The notes under the pieces: model-generated | Told to the model about the DNA's origin: nothing | Database searches by the model: none | Seen by the model: the letters and a program-made list of their open reading frames with translations, nothing else | Shown: piece by piece, positions 38,801-48,800 of the stretch | Position numbering within the stretch: the first letter of the stretch is position 1 | Layout: each line of letters starts with the position of its first letter | Assembly (NCBI GenBank): GCA_017418975.1 | Contig: JAFOMG010000006.1 | Location: 372,001-436,000 of the forward strand | Direction of reading: 5' to 3' | Length of the DNA stretch: 64,000 bases | Source of the DNA: Sphingomonas sp. | GTDB lineage: Bacteria; Pseudomonadota; Alphaproteobacteria; Sphingomonadales; Sphingomonadaceae | Made by a program: the position numbers and the translations under genes

Positions 38801-39061
38801 AGGATCACCAACCAGCCGGAGGCGAGCCGGACGGGCATTCCCGACGCGCTGAACCATGTCGATCCGGTCTGGTATTTCGAGCTCGCCCAGAATGTCGACA
38901 TCAAGCTCGGCAGCCGCAAGGTCACCCTGTTCGGCGTCGTGGAGAACCTGTTCGACCGCGCGCCCGAACCGATCCCCAGCAGCGGCACTTCGTTCGGCAC
39001 CTCGGCGCCCTATGACATGATCGGCCGCAGCTATCGCATGGGCTTCCGGTTCAAGTTCTGA
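35882..39061 (+). CDS. TonB-dependent receptor with N-terminal signalling (STN) domain
   Basis: A 1059-residue outer-membrane receptor for active uptake of an unknown ligand. A signal peptide of about 33 residues ends APAAAAQQ. The STN domain follows (about 35-105; FNIAAGDLGSALNAFARQAN, GIHGSLAPRDALRALLEGTG), as in FecA-type receptors that signal to an anti-sigma factor. TonB box-like ELIVTGSRI lies near residue 148, then the plug (LTLLDGRRVVGSG, VDVVTGGASAAYGSDAVAGV) and barrel, ending RMGFRFKF. ATG at 35882 has a GGGAGGGA ribosome site. The sigma/anti-sigma pair on the opposite strand is the likely partner. The large Oar/CirA-like size and nearby peptidase suggest a peptide or protein-derived ligand. 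Confidence 0.93.
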   Translation: MRNRGVFSIHGSCSAMAAALCVSVAPAAAAQQARSFNIAAGDLGSALNAFARQANQEIIFSSAMVAGKRTRGIHGSLAPRDALRALLEGTGLSVEGGSVLTLRRIARPEEARRQTASFEAPPAPARGQDRAADQTPPAREEAASEGAELIVTGSRIVRNGNDAPTPTTVLSAEDISERNPTNIADYVSQLPAMGTGNTPRTTTLFANATGGANQLSARDLGVTRTLTLLDGRRVVGSGMSPAVDINMLPQNLVQRVDVVTGGASAAYGSDAVAGVVNFILDTKFTGLKGGFNFSQTDYADGRVVTGDLAWGAKFAGGRGHVLLSGNYYKGDRIDFYHHVRDWYQPGLRLMNNPAWTATNGEPGQIVRTDAGYNSTPGGVIATGPLKGMSFGPGGTVGTFVFGPIQQGQVQAGGTVESMPIRGALMPDDKHWSLYGRLSYELTDDINAIVEASYAGNDTINWSAVYNRQGTTAITVTRDNPFIPLATRQAMDSAQVTSFQMNRLFYDMINTPGSHIGEAGYNRRQDRVLLALEGSFLGSGKWRAYYQRGHSKVWYTRDNNIILGRFNQAIDVIANPAAGGVAGVAAGTPICRSTLANPGNGCVPMNLFGEGSLGAASIAWVTGYADGLRTRQDLDFYQDVWSIDAQYNPFSTWAGPVSIAAGFEYRKESFVSTADSYSLQSLWNVGNFKGGSNGYNVKEFFGEVLVPLLKDSVVAKSLELNGAIRRTDYSTSGPVTTWKAGLSWEVVDGLRLRGTRSRDIRAPNLNDLFAPASQFVNAYLDRTQPGSPQVPNTTLSGGNPNLTPEIADTWTAGGVYTPHWLRGFSFSVDWYKIDIKNAITAVGAQQIIDMCYGFNRPVNPAACGSIVLAPGATNLVNATIYTSGINAQNVAVEGIDYEASYRASLSDISAKLPGSINLRLLVSQRLKDETNLPGDAAPPILGTFSSLKWRGLMTATYAVGPSRTTLTTRYLGSGRITNQPEASRTGIPDALNHVDPVWYFELAQNVDIKLGSRKVTLFGVVENLFDRAPEPIPSSGTSFGTSAPYDMIGRSYRMGFRFKF

Positions 39062-39069
39062 ACTTGCCG

Positions 39070-39099
39070 CCGCCATCCCGGTACGAGCCGGGATGGCGG
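39070..39099 (+). terminator. Hairpin after the TonB receptor
   Basis: CCGCCATCCCGG-tacgag-CCGGGATGGCGG forms a perfect 12-bp stem 8 bp after the receptor stop, followed by TTT. Its arms resemble the intergenic repeats of this genome, so it is both a repeat and a likely terminator. Confidence 0.7.
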
Positions 39100-39117
39100 T
39101 TTCCCGGGCGCGAGAAA

Positions 39118-39147
39118 AAACCCGTGCGGACCAGTCCGCACGGGTTT
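39118..39147. terminator. Bidirectional terminator between receptor and peptidase genes
   Basis: AAACCCGTGCGGA-ccag-TCCGCACGGGTTT forms a perfect 13-bp stem with an A-run on its left and Ts on its right, so it can end transcription in both directions between the convergent genes. Confidence 0.85.
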
Positions 39148-39169
39148 CTGATTTCGGCGGGGGTTTCCC

Positions 39170-40480
39170 TCAGCGCGGCGCGCGACGGGGCGCGCGGCCG
39201 CCAAAGGTGACGAGGCTCTCCGCGCCGTCCGCCGACAGGGCGGAGACGCCAATGAACACATCGTCCACGATCACGTCCTTCAGCACCGTCTCGCCGGCCG
39301 AGGCCGGCACGTCGCGCTGCTCGGTCCAGTCCTGCTTGTCGTTGCGCCGCCAGCGGATGCGATAGCCGGCCGCATCGGGCACCGGGGCCCAGGTCACGGT
39401 GGTGTTCATCCCGAGCGCGCCGTTCAGGCTGACCTGCGCCGGCGCCGCCGGCGCCGCGGCGAGCCGCGCGATCGTCGCGGCGTTGATCGCCGTCACCTTG
39501 GCGAGATAGGGGAAGTCCATCTTGTCGACGGTGTCGCCATATTCGATGCCGCCCTCGGTGCGCAGGTCCTGGTGCTGCTGGTTGTAATTCTCGATGCCCA
39601 CCGAGAAGCGCACCGCCGGATAGCCGAGCTTGAGGAACGGCTCATGGTCGCCGCCGCGGCCGAACCGGTCGTTGCGGCGATCGACGAACACGTCGAGCCC
39701 GCCCGGTATCCCCTGCGCGACCTGGTCGATCGCCTTGGCCAGGGCGCGGCTGGGGCCGTCGTCCTCGCCGCCATTGACGCGGCGCGCCATCTGCCCGGCC
39801 AGATCCTCCGACGCGCGAATCCCTTCGGAGAAGACCCGCACCCGGTCCGCCACCCGCGCGCCGTTCTGGCCCATGGTATTGCCGACAATGTCGTTGTTGA
39901 GCACCGCCGTGACGTTCCAGCCCCGCTCCTTCGCGGTCTCCGCGAGCAGCGTGCCGCCCAGCAGCCCCTGCTCCTCGCCCGAGAGCGCGGCATAGACGAT
40001 CGTCGCCTTGAACTTCTTCCGCGAGAGCAGCCGCGCCGTCTCGAGCACCAGCGCCACGCCGGACGCATCGTCATTGGCGCCCGGGGCGTCGCGCGTGATG
40101 TCCATCACGTCGCTGACGCGGCTGTCGATATGGCCCTGCACGATCACCACGCGGCTGGGATCGCTGCCCGGCTGGATGGCGAGGACGTCGACGACGTTGA
40201 CGCCGGCCGGCGCGCGCTCGTTGGTGAACACCCGCTCGATCGTGGAGACCTGGATGCAGCCGCCACAGCGGGCGGCGGTCTTCTTCATCTCCTCGCCGAA
40301 CCAGCGGCGGGCGGCGCCGATCCCGCGCTTGGGATCGTCGGGCGAGGACAAGGTGTGCCGCGTGCCGAAGCTCACCAGCTTCTCGACATCGGCCTTGAGC
40401 CGGGCCGGATCGGGCTTGTCCTGCGCGGCCGCGGTGGCCGGCAGCAGGATGGCGGCGAAAGCGAGAGACGAGTAGCGCAT
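39170..40480 (-). CDS. Secreted M28-family metallopeptidase
   Basis: A 436-residue zinc aminopeptidase-like enzyme exported by a signal peptide (MRYSSLAFAAILLPATAAAQ). The M28 metal and catalytic residues are visible in VIVQGHIDS, PGANDDASG, LSGEEQG and GGDHEPF. Two cysteines (ARCGGCIQ) may form a disulfide. The last 90 residues (VSLNGALGMNTTVTWAPVPD onward) look like a fibronectin type III fold. The start at 40480 has GGGGGA upstream. It begins 14 bp after the FecR stop, so it is the third gene of the sigma operon. It may trim peptides taken up by, or sensed through, the facing TonB receptor. Confidence 0.92.
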   Translation of the reverse strand: MRYSSLAFAAILLPATAAAQDKPDPARLKADVEKLVSFGTRHTLSSPDDPKRGIGAARRWFGEEMKKTAARCGGCIQVSTIERVFTNERAPAGVNVVDVLAIQPGSDPSRVVIVQGHIDSRVSDVMDITRDAPGANDDASGVALVLETARLLSRKKFKATIVYAALSGEEQGLLGGTLLAETAKERGWNVTAVLNNDIVGNTMGQNGARVADRVRVFSEGIRASEDLAGQMARRVNGGEDDGPSRALAKAIDQVAQGIPGGLDVFVDRRNDRFGRGGDHEPFLKLGYPAVRFSVGIENYNQQHQDLRTEGGIEYGDTVDKMDFPYLAKVTAINAATIARLAAAPAAPAQVSLNGALGMNTTVTWAPVPDAAGYRIRWRRNDKQDWTEQRDVPASAGETVLKDVIVDDVFIGVSALSADGAESLVTFGGRAPRRAPR

Positions 40481-40494
40481 GGTTTCCCCCTTGA

Positions 40495-41508
40495 TCATTC
40501 GGCGATTGGTCCAGGCCGTTTCGAGACGTATATTCGCCCCTCGCCGTCGTTGCGCACCTCGACCGGAAGCGTCACTTGCAGCGCCTCCAGGAAGCCGGCC
40601 TGGTTGCTCGTCCGGAACATGCCGTTGATCCGCAGGTCCGCCACCGCGGGATCGACGACGATCTTCCGGCTCGAATATTCGTTCATTTCCTCGACCGCGC
40701 TGGCGAGCGGCTCGTTCTCGAAGAAGACCTGCCCCTCCGCCCAGCTCATCGCGCGCTCCGTATCGACGGTGCGCAGCTTGGGGAGCGCGTCCCCGGCAAC
40801 CGCCACCAGCTGCTGCCTGGGCTTCAATATCTGCTGGGTGGAGCCGCGGCGGAACTGCACCGGCCGGACCGCGACGCTGCCCTCGGCCAGGGTCACCCGC
40901 AATTCGCCCTTCGAGAGATCGACGTCGAACACGGTGCCGAGCGCGGTGATCGTCCGCTCCCCCGCCTTGACGACGAAGGGCCGCCGCGGGTCCTTGGCGA
41001 CCTGGAACAAAGCCCGCCCGGCGAGCAGCGTGACGTCGCGCCGCGACGCGCCGAGCAGCACCGAAAGCCGCGTGCCCGAATCCAGCGTCACCACCGAACC
41101 GTCCGCGAGCGTCACTTTCGTCCGCTCGTTGGGCGAGGTCACATAGACCGAGCCGCCCTGGAACTGGGCGACGATCTCCGCGCCGCGCTCGGTCTGGGCG
41201 CCGATGGCCACCATCACCACCAGGACGATCGCGGCGGCGACCGCGAAGATCGATGCGAGACGCCGCCGCCGGATGGCATCGACGCCGTTGCGCGCCTCGT
41301 CGCGCAGCGCGCTGAGCTCGGGCAGGCGCGCATGGGCCCGCAGCTCGGCGAGCGCCACCTGCAACCGTTCATGCGTGATCCGGTGGAGCGGATCCTCCTG
41401 CAACCACGCCTGAAAGGCCTGGCGGTCGCTGGACGTCGCCGTGGCGCCGCGCAGGCGCGCGTCCCAGGTCGCCGCCGCTTCCTCCACCTTGTCGAGGGAC
41501 GTGCTCAT
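40495..41508 (-). CDS. FecR-type anti-sigma factor
   Basis: A 337-residue inner-membrane anti-sigma regulator. The cytoplasmic N-terminal DUF4880-like part (AATWDARLRG, FQAWLQEDPLHRITHERLQ) is followed by a membrane helix near residues 88-104 (IFAVAAAIVLVVMVAIG). The periplasmic FecR domain follows (VTLADGSVVTLDSGTRLSV, LLAGRALFQVAKDPRRPF, ALGTVFDVDL), then a C-terminal STN-like region (DLRINGMFRTSN) that would contact the receptor's signalling domain. It overlaps the sigma gene by four bases and precedes the M28 peptidase gene. Confidence 0.93.
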   Translation of the reverse strand: MSTSLDKVEEAAATWDARLRGATATSSDRQAFQAWLQEDPLHRITHERLQVALAELRAHARLPELSALRDEARNGVDAIRRRRLASIFAVAAAIVLVVMVAIGAQTERGAEIVAQFQGGSVYVTSPNERTKVTLADGSVVTLDSGTRLSVLLGASRRDVTLLAGRALFQVAKDPRRPFVVKAGERTITALGTVFDVDLSKGELRVTLAEGSVAVRPVQFRRGSTQQILKPRQQLVAVAGDALPKLRTVDTERAMSWAEGQVFFENEPLASAVEEMNEYSSRKIVVDPAVADLRINGMFRTSNQAGFLEALQVTLPVEVRNDGEGRIYVSKRPGPIAE

Positions 41509-42017
41509 CGCGCTTTCCGGAGGCGGTGGAGCAGATGCCCGTTCGCCCTGGCCATGTGCTTCTCGACGGTGCTGAGCGACAGGCCCGTGCGGCGCGCGAT
41601 CTCCACCTGCGCAACGCCGTCGAAATGATATTGGCTGAACACCATGCGCACGATTTCGGGCAGCTCGTACAAGGCGGCGATCATGATCTGCAGCGCCTCG
41701 CGGCTCTGCAGGATGCGTTCGGGAGAGAAGCCGGCCTCGTCCTCGACGTCGAAGCCCTCGGGCGCCGGGCTCATGATGCTACGCACGCTGGCGCGGCGCG
41801 CCTTGTCGCGCAGGACATTGGCGGCGACCTGGAAGACATAGCCCTGGACATTGGCGATGGCCGCGAGATCCTGGGCCGCCAGCCGGCTGAAGACGTCCTG
41901 CACCAGGTCGTCGGCATCCTCGAAATGCTCGACCCTGCGCTGGAAGAAACGCAGCAGCGGCATCCGATATTGCGCGACGACTTCATCCAGCCCCGGGTGC
42001 CTGGCGGCATCTGGCAT
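41505..42017 (-). CDS. ECF sigma factor, FecI type
   Basis: A 170-residue extracytoplasmic-function sigma factor. Region 2 reads YRMPLLRFFQRRV then DADDLVQDVFSRL and YVFQVAANVLRDKARR. Region 4 reads LYELPEIVRMVFSQYHFDG, then QVEIARRTGLSLSTVEKHMARA. The N-terminus is the short FecI kind. Its stop overlaps the FecR start (ATGA). The promoter-like pair CGGGAT-N13-CGTCT at 42039-42062 sits just upstream and is shared with the TonB receptor, pointing to autoregulation. Confidence 0.93.
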   Translation of the reverse strand: MPDAARHPGLDEVVAQYRMPLLRFFQRRVEHFEDADDLVQDVFSRLAAQDLAAIANVQGYVFQVAANVLRDKARRASVRSIMSPAPEGFDVEDEAGFSPERILQSREALQIMIAALYELPEIVRMVFSQYHFDGVAQVEIARRTGLSLSTVEKHMARANGHLLHRLRKAR

Positions 42018-42038
42018 GCAAGATCCTCCCGACCCCTA

Positions 42039-42062
42039 AGACGCAAGCCCTTGCCCATCCCG
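42039..42062 (-). promoter_or_regulatory. Candidate autoregulated ECF promoter of the sigma operon
   Basis: On the minus strand CGGGAT (42057-42062), 13 bp, CGTCT (42039-42043), preceded by TG and followed by TA. It is the same as at 35817-35840 in front of the receptor. The -10 is 21 bp before the sigma start codon. The rest of the gap to 42309 holds only a palindromic repeat. Confidence 0.5.
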
Positions 42063-42258
42063 TAAAGGAAAAGTCGAGCCGCCCGGCTTTGTCGCACCAT
42101 TTCGGGGGCTTCGGCGCAAGGGCCGGGAAAGGATGATCGAGAGATGCGATCGTCGGGAGGCGAATCCGGCGGGAGGCCGATCGCCTGCCGGGTTGAGGCC
42201 TCATCTTCTGCTTTCGTCGCCCCCGCCAGCTGTCTTACGGAGGGAAGAAGAAGCGGGA

Positions 42259-42303
42259 TTCCGGCTCAAGGCCGGGATGACGGCGGAAAATCAAATACTT
42301 GCT
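42259..42303 (-). repeat. Palindromic intergenic repeat, copy 2 (inverted to copy 1)
   Basis: The reverse complement reads AGCAAGTATTTGATTTTCC then GCCGTCATCCCGGCcttgaGCCGGAAT. It matches 35679-35727 closely, with the hairpin arm slightly decayed. The two copies flank the receptor/sigma module in opposite orientation. Confidence 0.75.
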
Positions 42304-42309
42304 CGGGAT

Positions 42310-42717
42310 CTAAACCTGGGAGGCGGCGCCGGGTGCTTCCGTCACCGCCTCGCGCATCAGCCAGCCGACCCATAGCAGCACGCCGAGCAGGCCGCAGATC
42401 AGCACCGGCACGGAAAACGCTTCCCCGATGCGCGCATGGCTGGCGACCGCCCCGCCGAGAAAGGCCGTCAGCAGGGCGCAGCCCGTCGCCCCGAACCTGC
42501 GGGTAAGGAACCCGCAAACGCCGAGGATCAGGATGCCCGCCAGATAGGGAAGCTGCCCAGGCGGGTAGCCGATATGCTCCTGGGGCGCCGCCAGCACGCC
42601 CGGCGCCAGCAGCATGACCAGCGCATTGGCCAGCAGCAGCGCGCTGACCAGGATCGAGCATATCCAGCCGATGCGCGGCCGGGCGGAGGCCAGAAACGGC
42701 CTGGAGAGGATAGGCAC
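42310..42717 (-). CDS. DoxX-like membrane protein
   Basis: A 135-residue membrane protein with four hydrophobic helices. The pattern RIGWICSILVSALLLANAL, LAGILILGVCGFL, ALLTAFLGGAVASHARIGE and GVLLWVGWLMRE matches the DoxX-like (PF13564) family, function unknown. A GTG start at 42717 is chosen because GAAGGGA lies 10 bases upstream and it puts a short polar N-terminus before the first helix. No ATG fits as well; one in frame further up belongs to the region past the autotransporter stop. It follows the autotransporter gene on the same strand but is separated by a terminator-like hairpin. Confidence 0.75.
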   Translation of the reverse strand: MPILSRPFLASARPRIGWICSILVSALLLANALVMLLAPGVLAAPQEHIGYPPGQLPYLAGILILGVCGFLTRRFGATGCALLTAFLGGAVASHARIGEAFSVPVLICGLLGVLLWVGWLMREAVTEAPGAASQV

Positions 42718-42806
42718 CGGGCAAATGTCCCTTCTGAAATCGGAAACGGGAGAGGGCTTCGATGTGCTCGAACGCCAGGTTGCAGGCCCGGACGGATATC
42801 CGGTTG

Positions 42807-42844
42807 CCATCGTCATCCCGGCCAGGAAGCAGGGATGACGATGG
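42807..42844 (-). terminator. Terminator-like hairpin after the autotransporter
   Basis: CCATCGTCATCCC-(12)-GGGATGACGATGG forms a perfect 13-bp stem 18 bp past the autotransporter stop. Its arms are of the GTCATCCC repeat type. There is no T-run, so it may act as a repeat-derived terminator or mRNA 3' stabiliser. Confidence 0.55.
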
Positions 42845-42862
42845 CAGGATGAGCCCGCGCGA

Positions 42863-45800
42863 TCAGAACGCGATCGAGAGGCCGGCATTCACGCTGTGCC
42901 GGGTGACATCTCCGAACTTGTTGCCGACGCCCGAGCCATATTCGCCCGAATAGCTCAGGTTCAGCCGGACGCCCTTCGACACCGGCGCCGTCACGCCCAA
43001 TGCGAGATGCGCCATGGTGTTGCCGCGCTCGGCCGCCAGCGCCGACATCAGGCCGCCCGCGTTCGCCGCGGCATAGGAGGCGCTGGCCCGGCCGTTGTCG
43101 CCGCTGAACTGGTGGCGGATGCCTGCCTCGGCCCAGGGGGTGATACCGCCGAGATCGAAGCTGACTCCCAGCGCGGCATCGCCGAACAGCGCGTTGCCGG
43201 TGTTCTTCACCACTTCCAGCGCGAAGCCCGAACCGCCCTCGGTCACATGGTTGCGACCGCCCTCGACATAGGTGAGGCCGACGCGCGGCGTGATGCGGGC
43301 CGAGCCCAGCGCCACCTGATAGCCCGCCGACAGGTCGGCGACGAAGCCGCCCAGATCGTAGCGCGACGTCGCGGTGCCGCCCGGCACGGCGCGACGGGTC
43401 TTGGCCTGGGAGAGGTCATAGGCGACCAGGCCGCGCAGCGCGAGGCCGCCGAGCTCGGCGCTGGCCGAGACGCCGACCTGCATGCCCTCCAGCCTGGTGG
43501 TGGCGCCCAGGCCCTCCACCGTCTGGCTGGTCGAGAGCGTGCCGGCAAAGGCATTCACCCGGGCCGTTTCCGAGAAGCCCCAGCCGAACCCGCCGAGCAG
43601 GCCGCGGCTGTCGCTGCGCAGGTCGTGCGCGCCGGTGCCGGCATTCCCCTGGAGCGCGCCCTCCTGATACAGGCCCTGGGCGAAGCCGTAGAAGCCGACA
43701 TGGCCCTTCCCGCCATTCTCCAGCGCGCGCATCGCATCGGCCACGGCCAGGCCGTTCTCGATGCTCGCCTGGTCCGCCGCCGCATAGGCCTCGGCGCTGA
43801 GCTGGGCGAAGCCGGCGGCGCGCGAGGCGCCGTTGGTCTCGACCAGCGCCGGCAGGGCGGTGGTGAAGGTCTGCACCATCTGGCCGCCGCCCAGCACCGC
43901 ATTGGCGTAGCGGATCGAGTCGCGCACATTGGCGCCGAAAGCGGCGTCATTCTGGAATTCGCCGACCAGCTGGATACGGTTCCCCCGCGTCGCCACGAAG
44001 CCGAACACCGTTTCCGACTTGTTGATCGTGGTGAAGCCGCCGGTGATGCCGCCCTGCGCCACGACGAGATCGAGCGCGCCGCCCGGCGTCGACTGGAGTA
44101 TGCCCGTGATGTCCAGCGTGGCGCCCGGCTGGATGTTCATCGTGCCCGAGATGTTCAGGCGGTCGCTCCCGGTCGGCGCCATTTCGAGCAGCAGGTTCGA
44201 GCCGTTGGTGAACAGCACGTTGCCGTTGACCGTCATCGTTCCCGGCGAAGCGCCCGGCGACAGCGTGCCGCGCACTTCGATGTTGGCGTTCACCGTGCCC
44301 GCGGTGCCGAAGGTCGCGCCGTGGCTGACCACGATGGTCTTGGCCGAGGTGATGGTGGTGCCGGCCTGGCCGATCAGGCGGCCGCCGGTGACCGAGACGG
44401 TGTCGTAGCTGATGTTCCCCGTCAGCGACACCACGCCGCCGGCGACGTTGAACGCCTCGAATTCGGTGAAGCCCTGGCCGTTCCACGCGGTCGGCGCGGC
44501 ATAGGTGCCCTGGGTGTTGAACTCGAGCGTGTCATAGCCGGTGCCGCCGCTGGCGGTGCCGGTGATCGCGTTGGCGCGGCCGAGCGTCAGGCGGTCGTCG
44601 CCCGCGCCCAGCGCGACATTGCCCGCCAGCGTGCCCTGCACGTTCAGGTTGTTGGCCCCGTCATTGCCCATGAGCGCCGGCGTGGTGAGCGTCGAGCCCG
44701 CCGCGACCGTCAGCCTGGCGCCGAACAGATCGACCGTGTCGAACTGCGCGTCGCGATCGACGATCAGCTCGCCGGCATCGCCCGATTCGAGCTGCTCGAA
44801 GCCGGTGGCATTGACGCTGCTCAGCCGGCGGACCGTGTTCGCCGCCTGGTTGAGCACCAGGCGATCGATGCCGTCGCCGCCGTCGATCGCGCCGCTCAGC
44901 GTGGCGCCGCTCGCCAGGGTCAGCACATTGTTGGCCGCGCCGAAGCTGGTCTGCTCCGCCGTCACCGTGCTGCCCGCCGCGACGGTCAGGTTGCCTTCCT
45001 CCACCGAGATGGTCTGGTAGGTGCCGTTGCCGCTGATCGCGAGGTTGCCGGCACCCCGCGCCACGATATCCTCGAAATTGAGGATCCTGGCGGTGGCCAG
45101 CGTCGCGGTCTGGTCGGCGAGCGTGTTGAAGATCAGCGCGTCGTGCCCGGCCCCGCCATTCACCGTGCCGAGGATCGAGCCGCCGTCGACGATCAGCTGG
45201 TTGTCATGCTCGTCGAAGTTGAGCGTCTGGTCGGCGGCGATGGTGCCGCCCAGCGTCAGCGACGAACCGCCGGCGACGTTGATCGTCTCGAAGCTGGTGA
45301 TCCCGCCGGCGATCCGCGAATCGCCCGTCAGGTTGAGGTTGAGCACGTCGTTCCCCGCCCCCCCGTCGAGCATGCCCGAGAGCGTGCCGTTCAGGATCAT
45401 GGTGAGCGTATCGTCGCCACCGCCCAGCGACACGCCGCCGGTGAGCGCGGTGTTGAGGATCACCGACTGCGCGCTGTCGTCGCCGATGATGTTGCCGATG
45501 TGATGATCGCCCGTGCCCGGATTGACCGTCAGGTCGGCGCCGTTGCGCAGCGTCACCGTGTCGAAGTCCTGGTTCATGCCGATCGTCAGCCGGGCATTGC
45601 CCGAGACGTCGAGCGATTCGAAGTTGATGACGTTGGGCAGGTCGCTGGTGTCCTGCGTGATCTCGAAGGCCACCGTGTCGATGCCCTCGCCCCCGTCGAT
45701 CAGGCCGGTGACGGTGCCGCCGGCGAGCACGAGGCGATCATTGCCCGCGCCCAGGTCGATATTGCCCTCGACCACGCCGCCGGCGTTGAGCGTCACGGTG

Positions 45801-48800
45801 TCGTTGCCGCCACCCATGGCGAGGCTACCGCCGATCGCGCCCGAGACGGTGACCGATTCCGCCGCGTCCGAACCGGCCAGCGCGGTCGCGCCCTGGGTCT
45901 GGAAGCGCGTGCCGGCCGCCACCGTCACGTTCGAACCCGCCATGTTCAGCGTGTCGAGATCGGCGGTGCCGCGGATCGTGATCGAGCCCGTGCCGCGCTG
46001 GCCCAGCGTCTCGAAGCCGCGGAACTGATCGAAATTGACCGTGCCGCCGCCGGTCACGTCGACGAGCAGCGTGTCGGTGCCCTCGCCGCCATAGGCGGTG
46101 CCGGTGAAGATGCCCGCGGCGGCATAGACGAAGGTGTCGTTGCCGTCGCCGAGGCGCAGGTCGCCCTGGAGCGTGCCGTAATTCTCGAAGACGTCGTCGC
46201 CGGCGCCCAGGTCGACATTGCCGATGATCGTGCCACCGGCGAGGTTGCGGATCTTGTCGGTGGTGTTGATCGTCTGGATGCCGCCCGCGATCACATAGGT
46301 CTGGGTCGTGTCGTCACCCGGGGCATGGAGATCCATTCCGCCCGCGTCGAAGTTGCTGTCGCCCTGCAGGACCGTGTCCGCCCCGCCCCGGATCGTCCCG
46401 AGATTGTCGAGCTCGAACAGCCGCAGCGCCGCATCGACGCCGGTGCTGCCATAGCCCTCGTCCTCGAGGCCGGCGACCATCAGCGCCGTCGACACGCCGC
46501 CGGTGGCCTCGATCGTGCCGCCCGCCGCATTGGTCATGCCGACGATGCCATGGTTGCCGAGCAGCGCCGCGAAGACCCCGGTGGCGATGGCCGCCGACGA
46601 ACCGCTGCTGCTGCCGCCGCCATTGGCCGCGATCCGGCCGCTATTGACCAGCTTGCCGACCAGCACCGGCTGCTGCTCGTCGAGGCAATCCTCGCCGAAC
46701 GCGCCGCCGAGCGCAGTGAGCAACAGGCCGGTGCCGCCCCGGCCGGTGGATTCGATCGTGCCGCCATTGGTCACGTCGAACGACTGGCCGACGATATGCG
46801 CCCCGGCACTTTGGCGGCTCGCCGCGCTGATCGTGCCGGTGTTGGCGAGCTTGACCAGCCCCCCTTCGCCAAGGAGCCGCATGCCATTGCCGTCATCGGC
46901 CGACGAAGTGATCTGGCCGCTGTTCGTCACATCGATGCTGCGGCCGTTCTCGTCGCTGGCATAGCTTTCGACATGGACGCCGCCCGCCCCAGTCGAGGTA
47001 ATCCTGCCGCTGTTGTTCAGCGTGAAGGCGCCGATGCCATAGTCGCGATAGACCCTCAGGCCGTTCTGCCGCGCGGTGATCGTGCCGGTGTTGGTGAAGC
47101 TCGACAGCGTGCCGGTGGCATAGACTCCCCGAACCGCGCTGGTGATCGTGCCGTTGTTCACCAGGTCGAGCTGGGCGTCGTAGCGCGGATCGGTGACTTC
47201 GATCGCGGCGTTCAGCGTGTCGTCGGCGATATCGAAATTGGCGTTGTTGATCACCTTGCCGTCGCCCAGCGCGCGCAGCCCCCTGGTCTGGGTCGCCGCC
47301 GAGGTGATCGTCACTTCGGTCTGCGCGCCGCTCGCCTCGACGCCGTGCAGCTCGAAGTCCGTGGGGATCACGTTGGTGGCGAGATCGAAGGTCCCGCTGC
47401 TGGTGAAGGACCGGCCATAGGCGTCGATGCCCGCCCCGCCGGTCACCGTGCCGCTCACGTCGAGCGCCGCGCCGTTGCGGGTGAGCACCGTGTCGTCGCC
47501 ACCGCCCATGTCGAGATTGCCGGTGACCTTGCCGCCGGTCGCGAGATAGAGATCGTTGCCGTTGCCGAGCAGCACATGGCCGGTGATCGTGCCGGCATTC
47601 TCGACGATGTCGTCGGCATTGCCGCCGACGATCGCGGCGCCCGGGGTGCCCGCGGCATTATCCGTCTTGTGGCCCTGAATCAGGCCGGCCGCATAGTTGA
47701 CGATGCGATTGACGCCGTAGCCCGTGGTCTCGATCGCATTGCCATGGGCGCTGGTGATGTCGCCGCTGTTATGGACTACCGAATTCTCCATGCGGATGCC
47801 GGTGCCCTGCATGGTGACCCGGCCGACGCCCAGATTGCCGCGGTCGTTGGTGAACATGCCGTTGCGGAGGTCCACGCCGAGCCCGAAATTGCCTGCCGAG
47901 GCGTCCTTCGAATCTTCCCAGATCGAGGCGCGGTTCATGATCGTGCTGCCATCGGCCTCGAGCAGCACGCCATAGGCGCTGCCCAGCTTGCGCAGGTTGG
48001 TGCTCGCCGAGATCAGCACCTCGGTGCCGGCCCCGGTCTTGAGCGCGGTGCCGCCGCTGATGCCGATATAGCCGCTCTGCGCGAACAGCTCGACGCGGCG
48101 CGCATAGGTGGCGTCGACCGCGATGCCCGCGGTGCCGCCGTTGACGGCACCGGCAATCACCAGGTCGAGCCCCTGCCCGCCCTCACCGAACACGCTGCTC
48201 GTCGAGTCCCTCTCGACGATGATCGAGGGACGATCATAGCCGCCATTGTTGAAGCCCATGTCGAGCACGACCCGACCGTCACCGGCCACCCGCAACAGGC
48301 CGCTATAGCTGTAATGGCCGCCGGTGCCGTCGGCCGGTCCTTTCAGCGTGAGCACCGTACCGGCCCCCGCCGCCTCGTAGATCGTGCCACCGGAGAAGCC
48401 GGTGGCTTTGCCCTGGAGCACCGAGAAGGTCTGCGTCTCGCCGGCACGGGCCTGCAGCACGTTGTTCCCCGCGCCCATGTTGACCGTTCCGGTCACGAGG
48501 CTCCCGGTATCGACGCTGCCGTTCTGGCCAAGGCGCTTGATGTCGACGACCAGCTTGTCGTCGCCGGCGCCGGCGGAGACATTGCCCTGCACCGAGCTGC
48601 CCTCGGCGAGCCACAGCATGTTGCTGCCGGTGCCGCCCAGCACGACGTCACCCACGATCGTGCCCTTGTTCGCGACCCGCGCGCCGGAGGGAGCCTGGGT
48701 ATAGAATTCGACGGCGGCGCCTTCGCCCGCGCGGATCTCCCCTTCGTTGATCAGCCTGGGCGAGTTGTAATTTTGCGTGCCGTAGGCGGAAACCGCGGCG

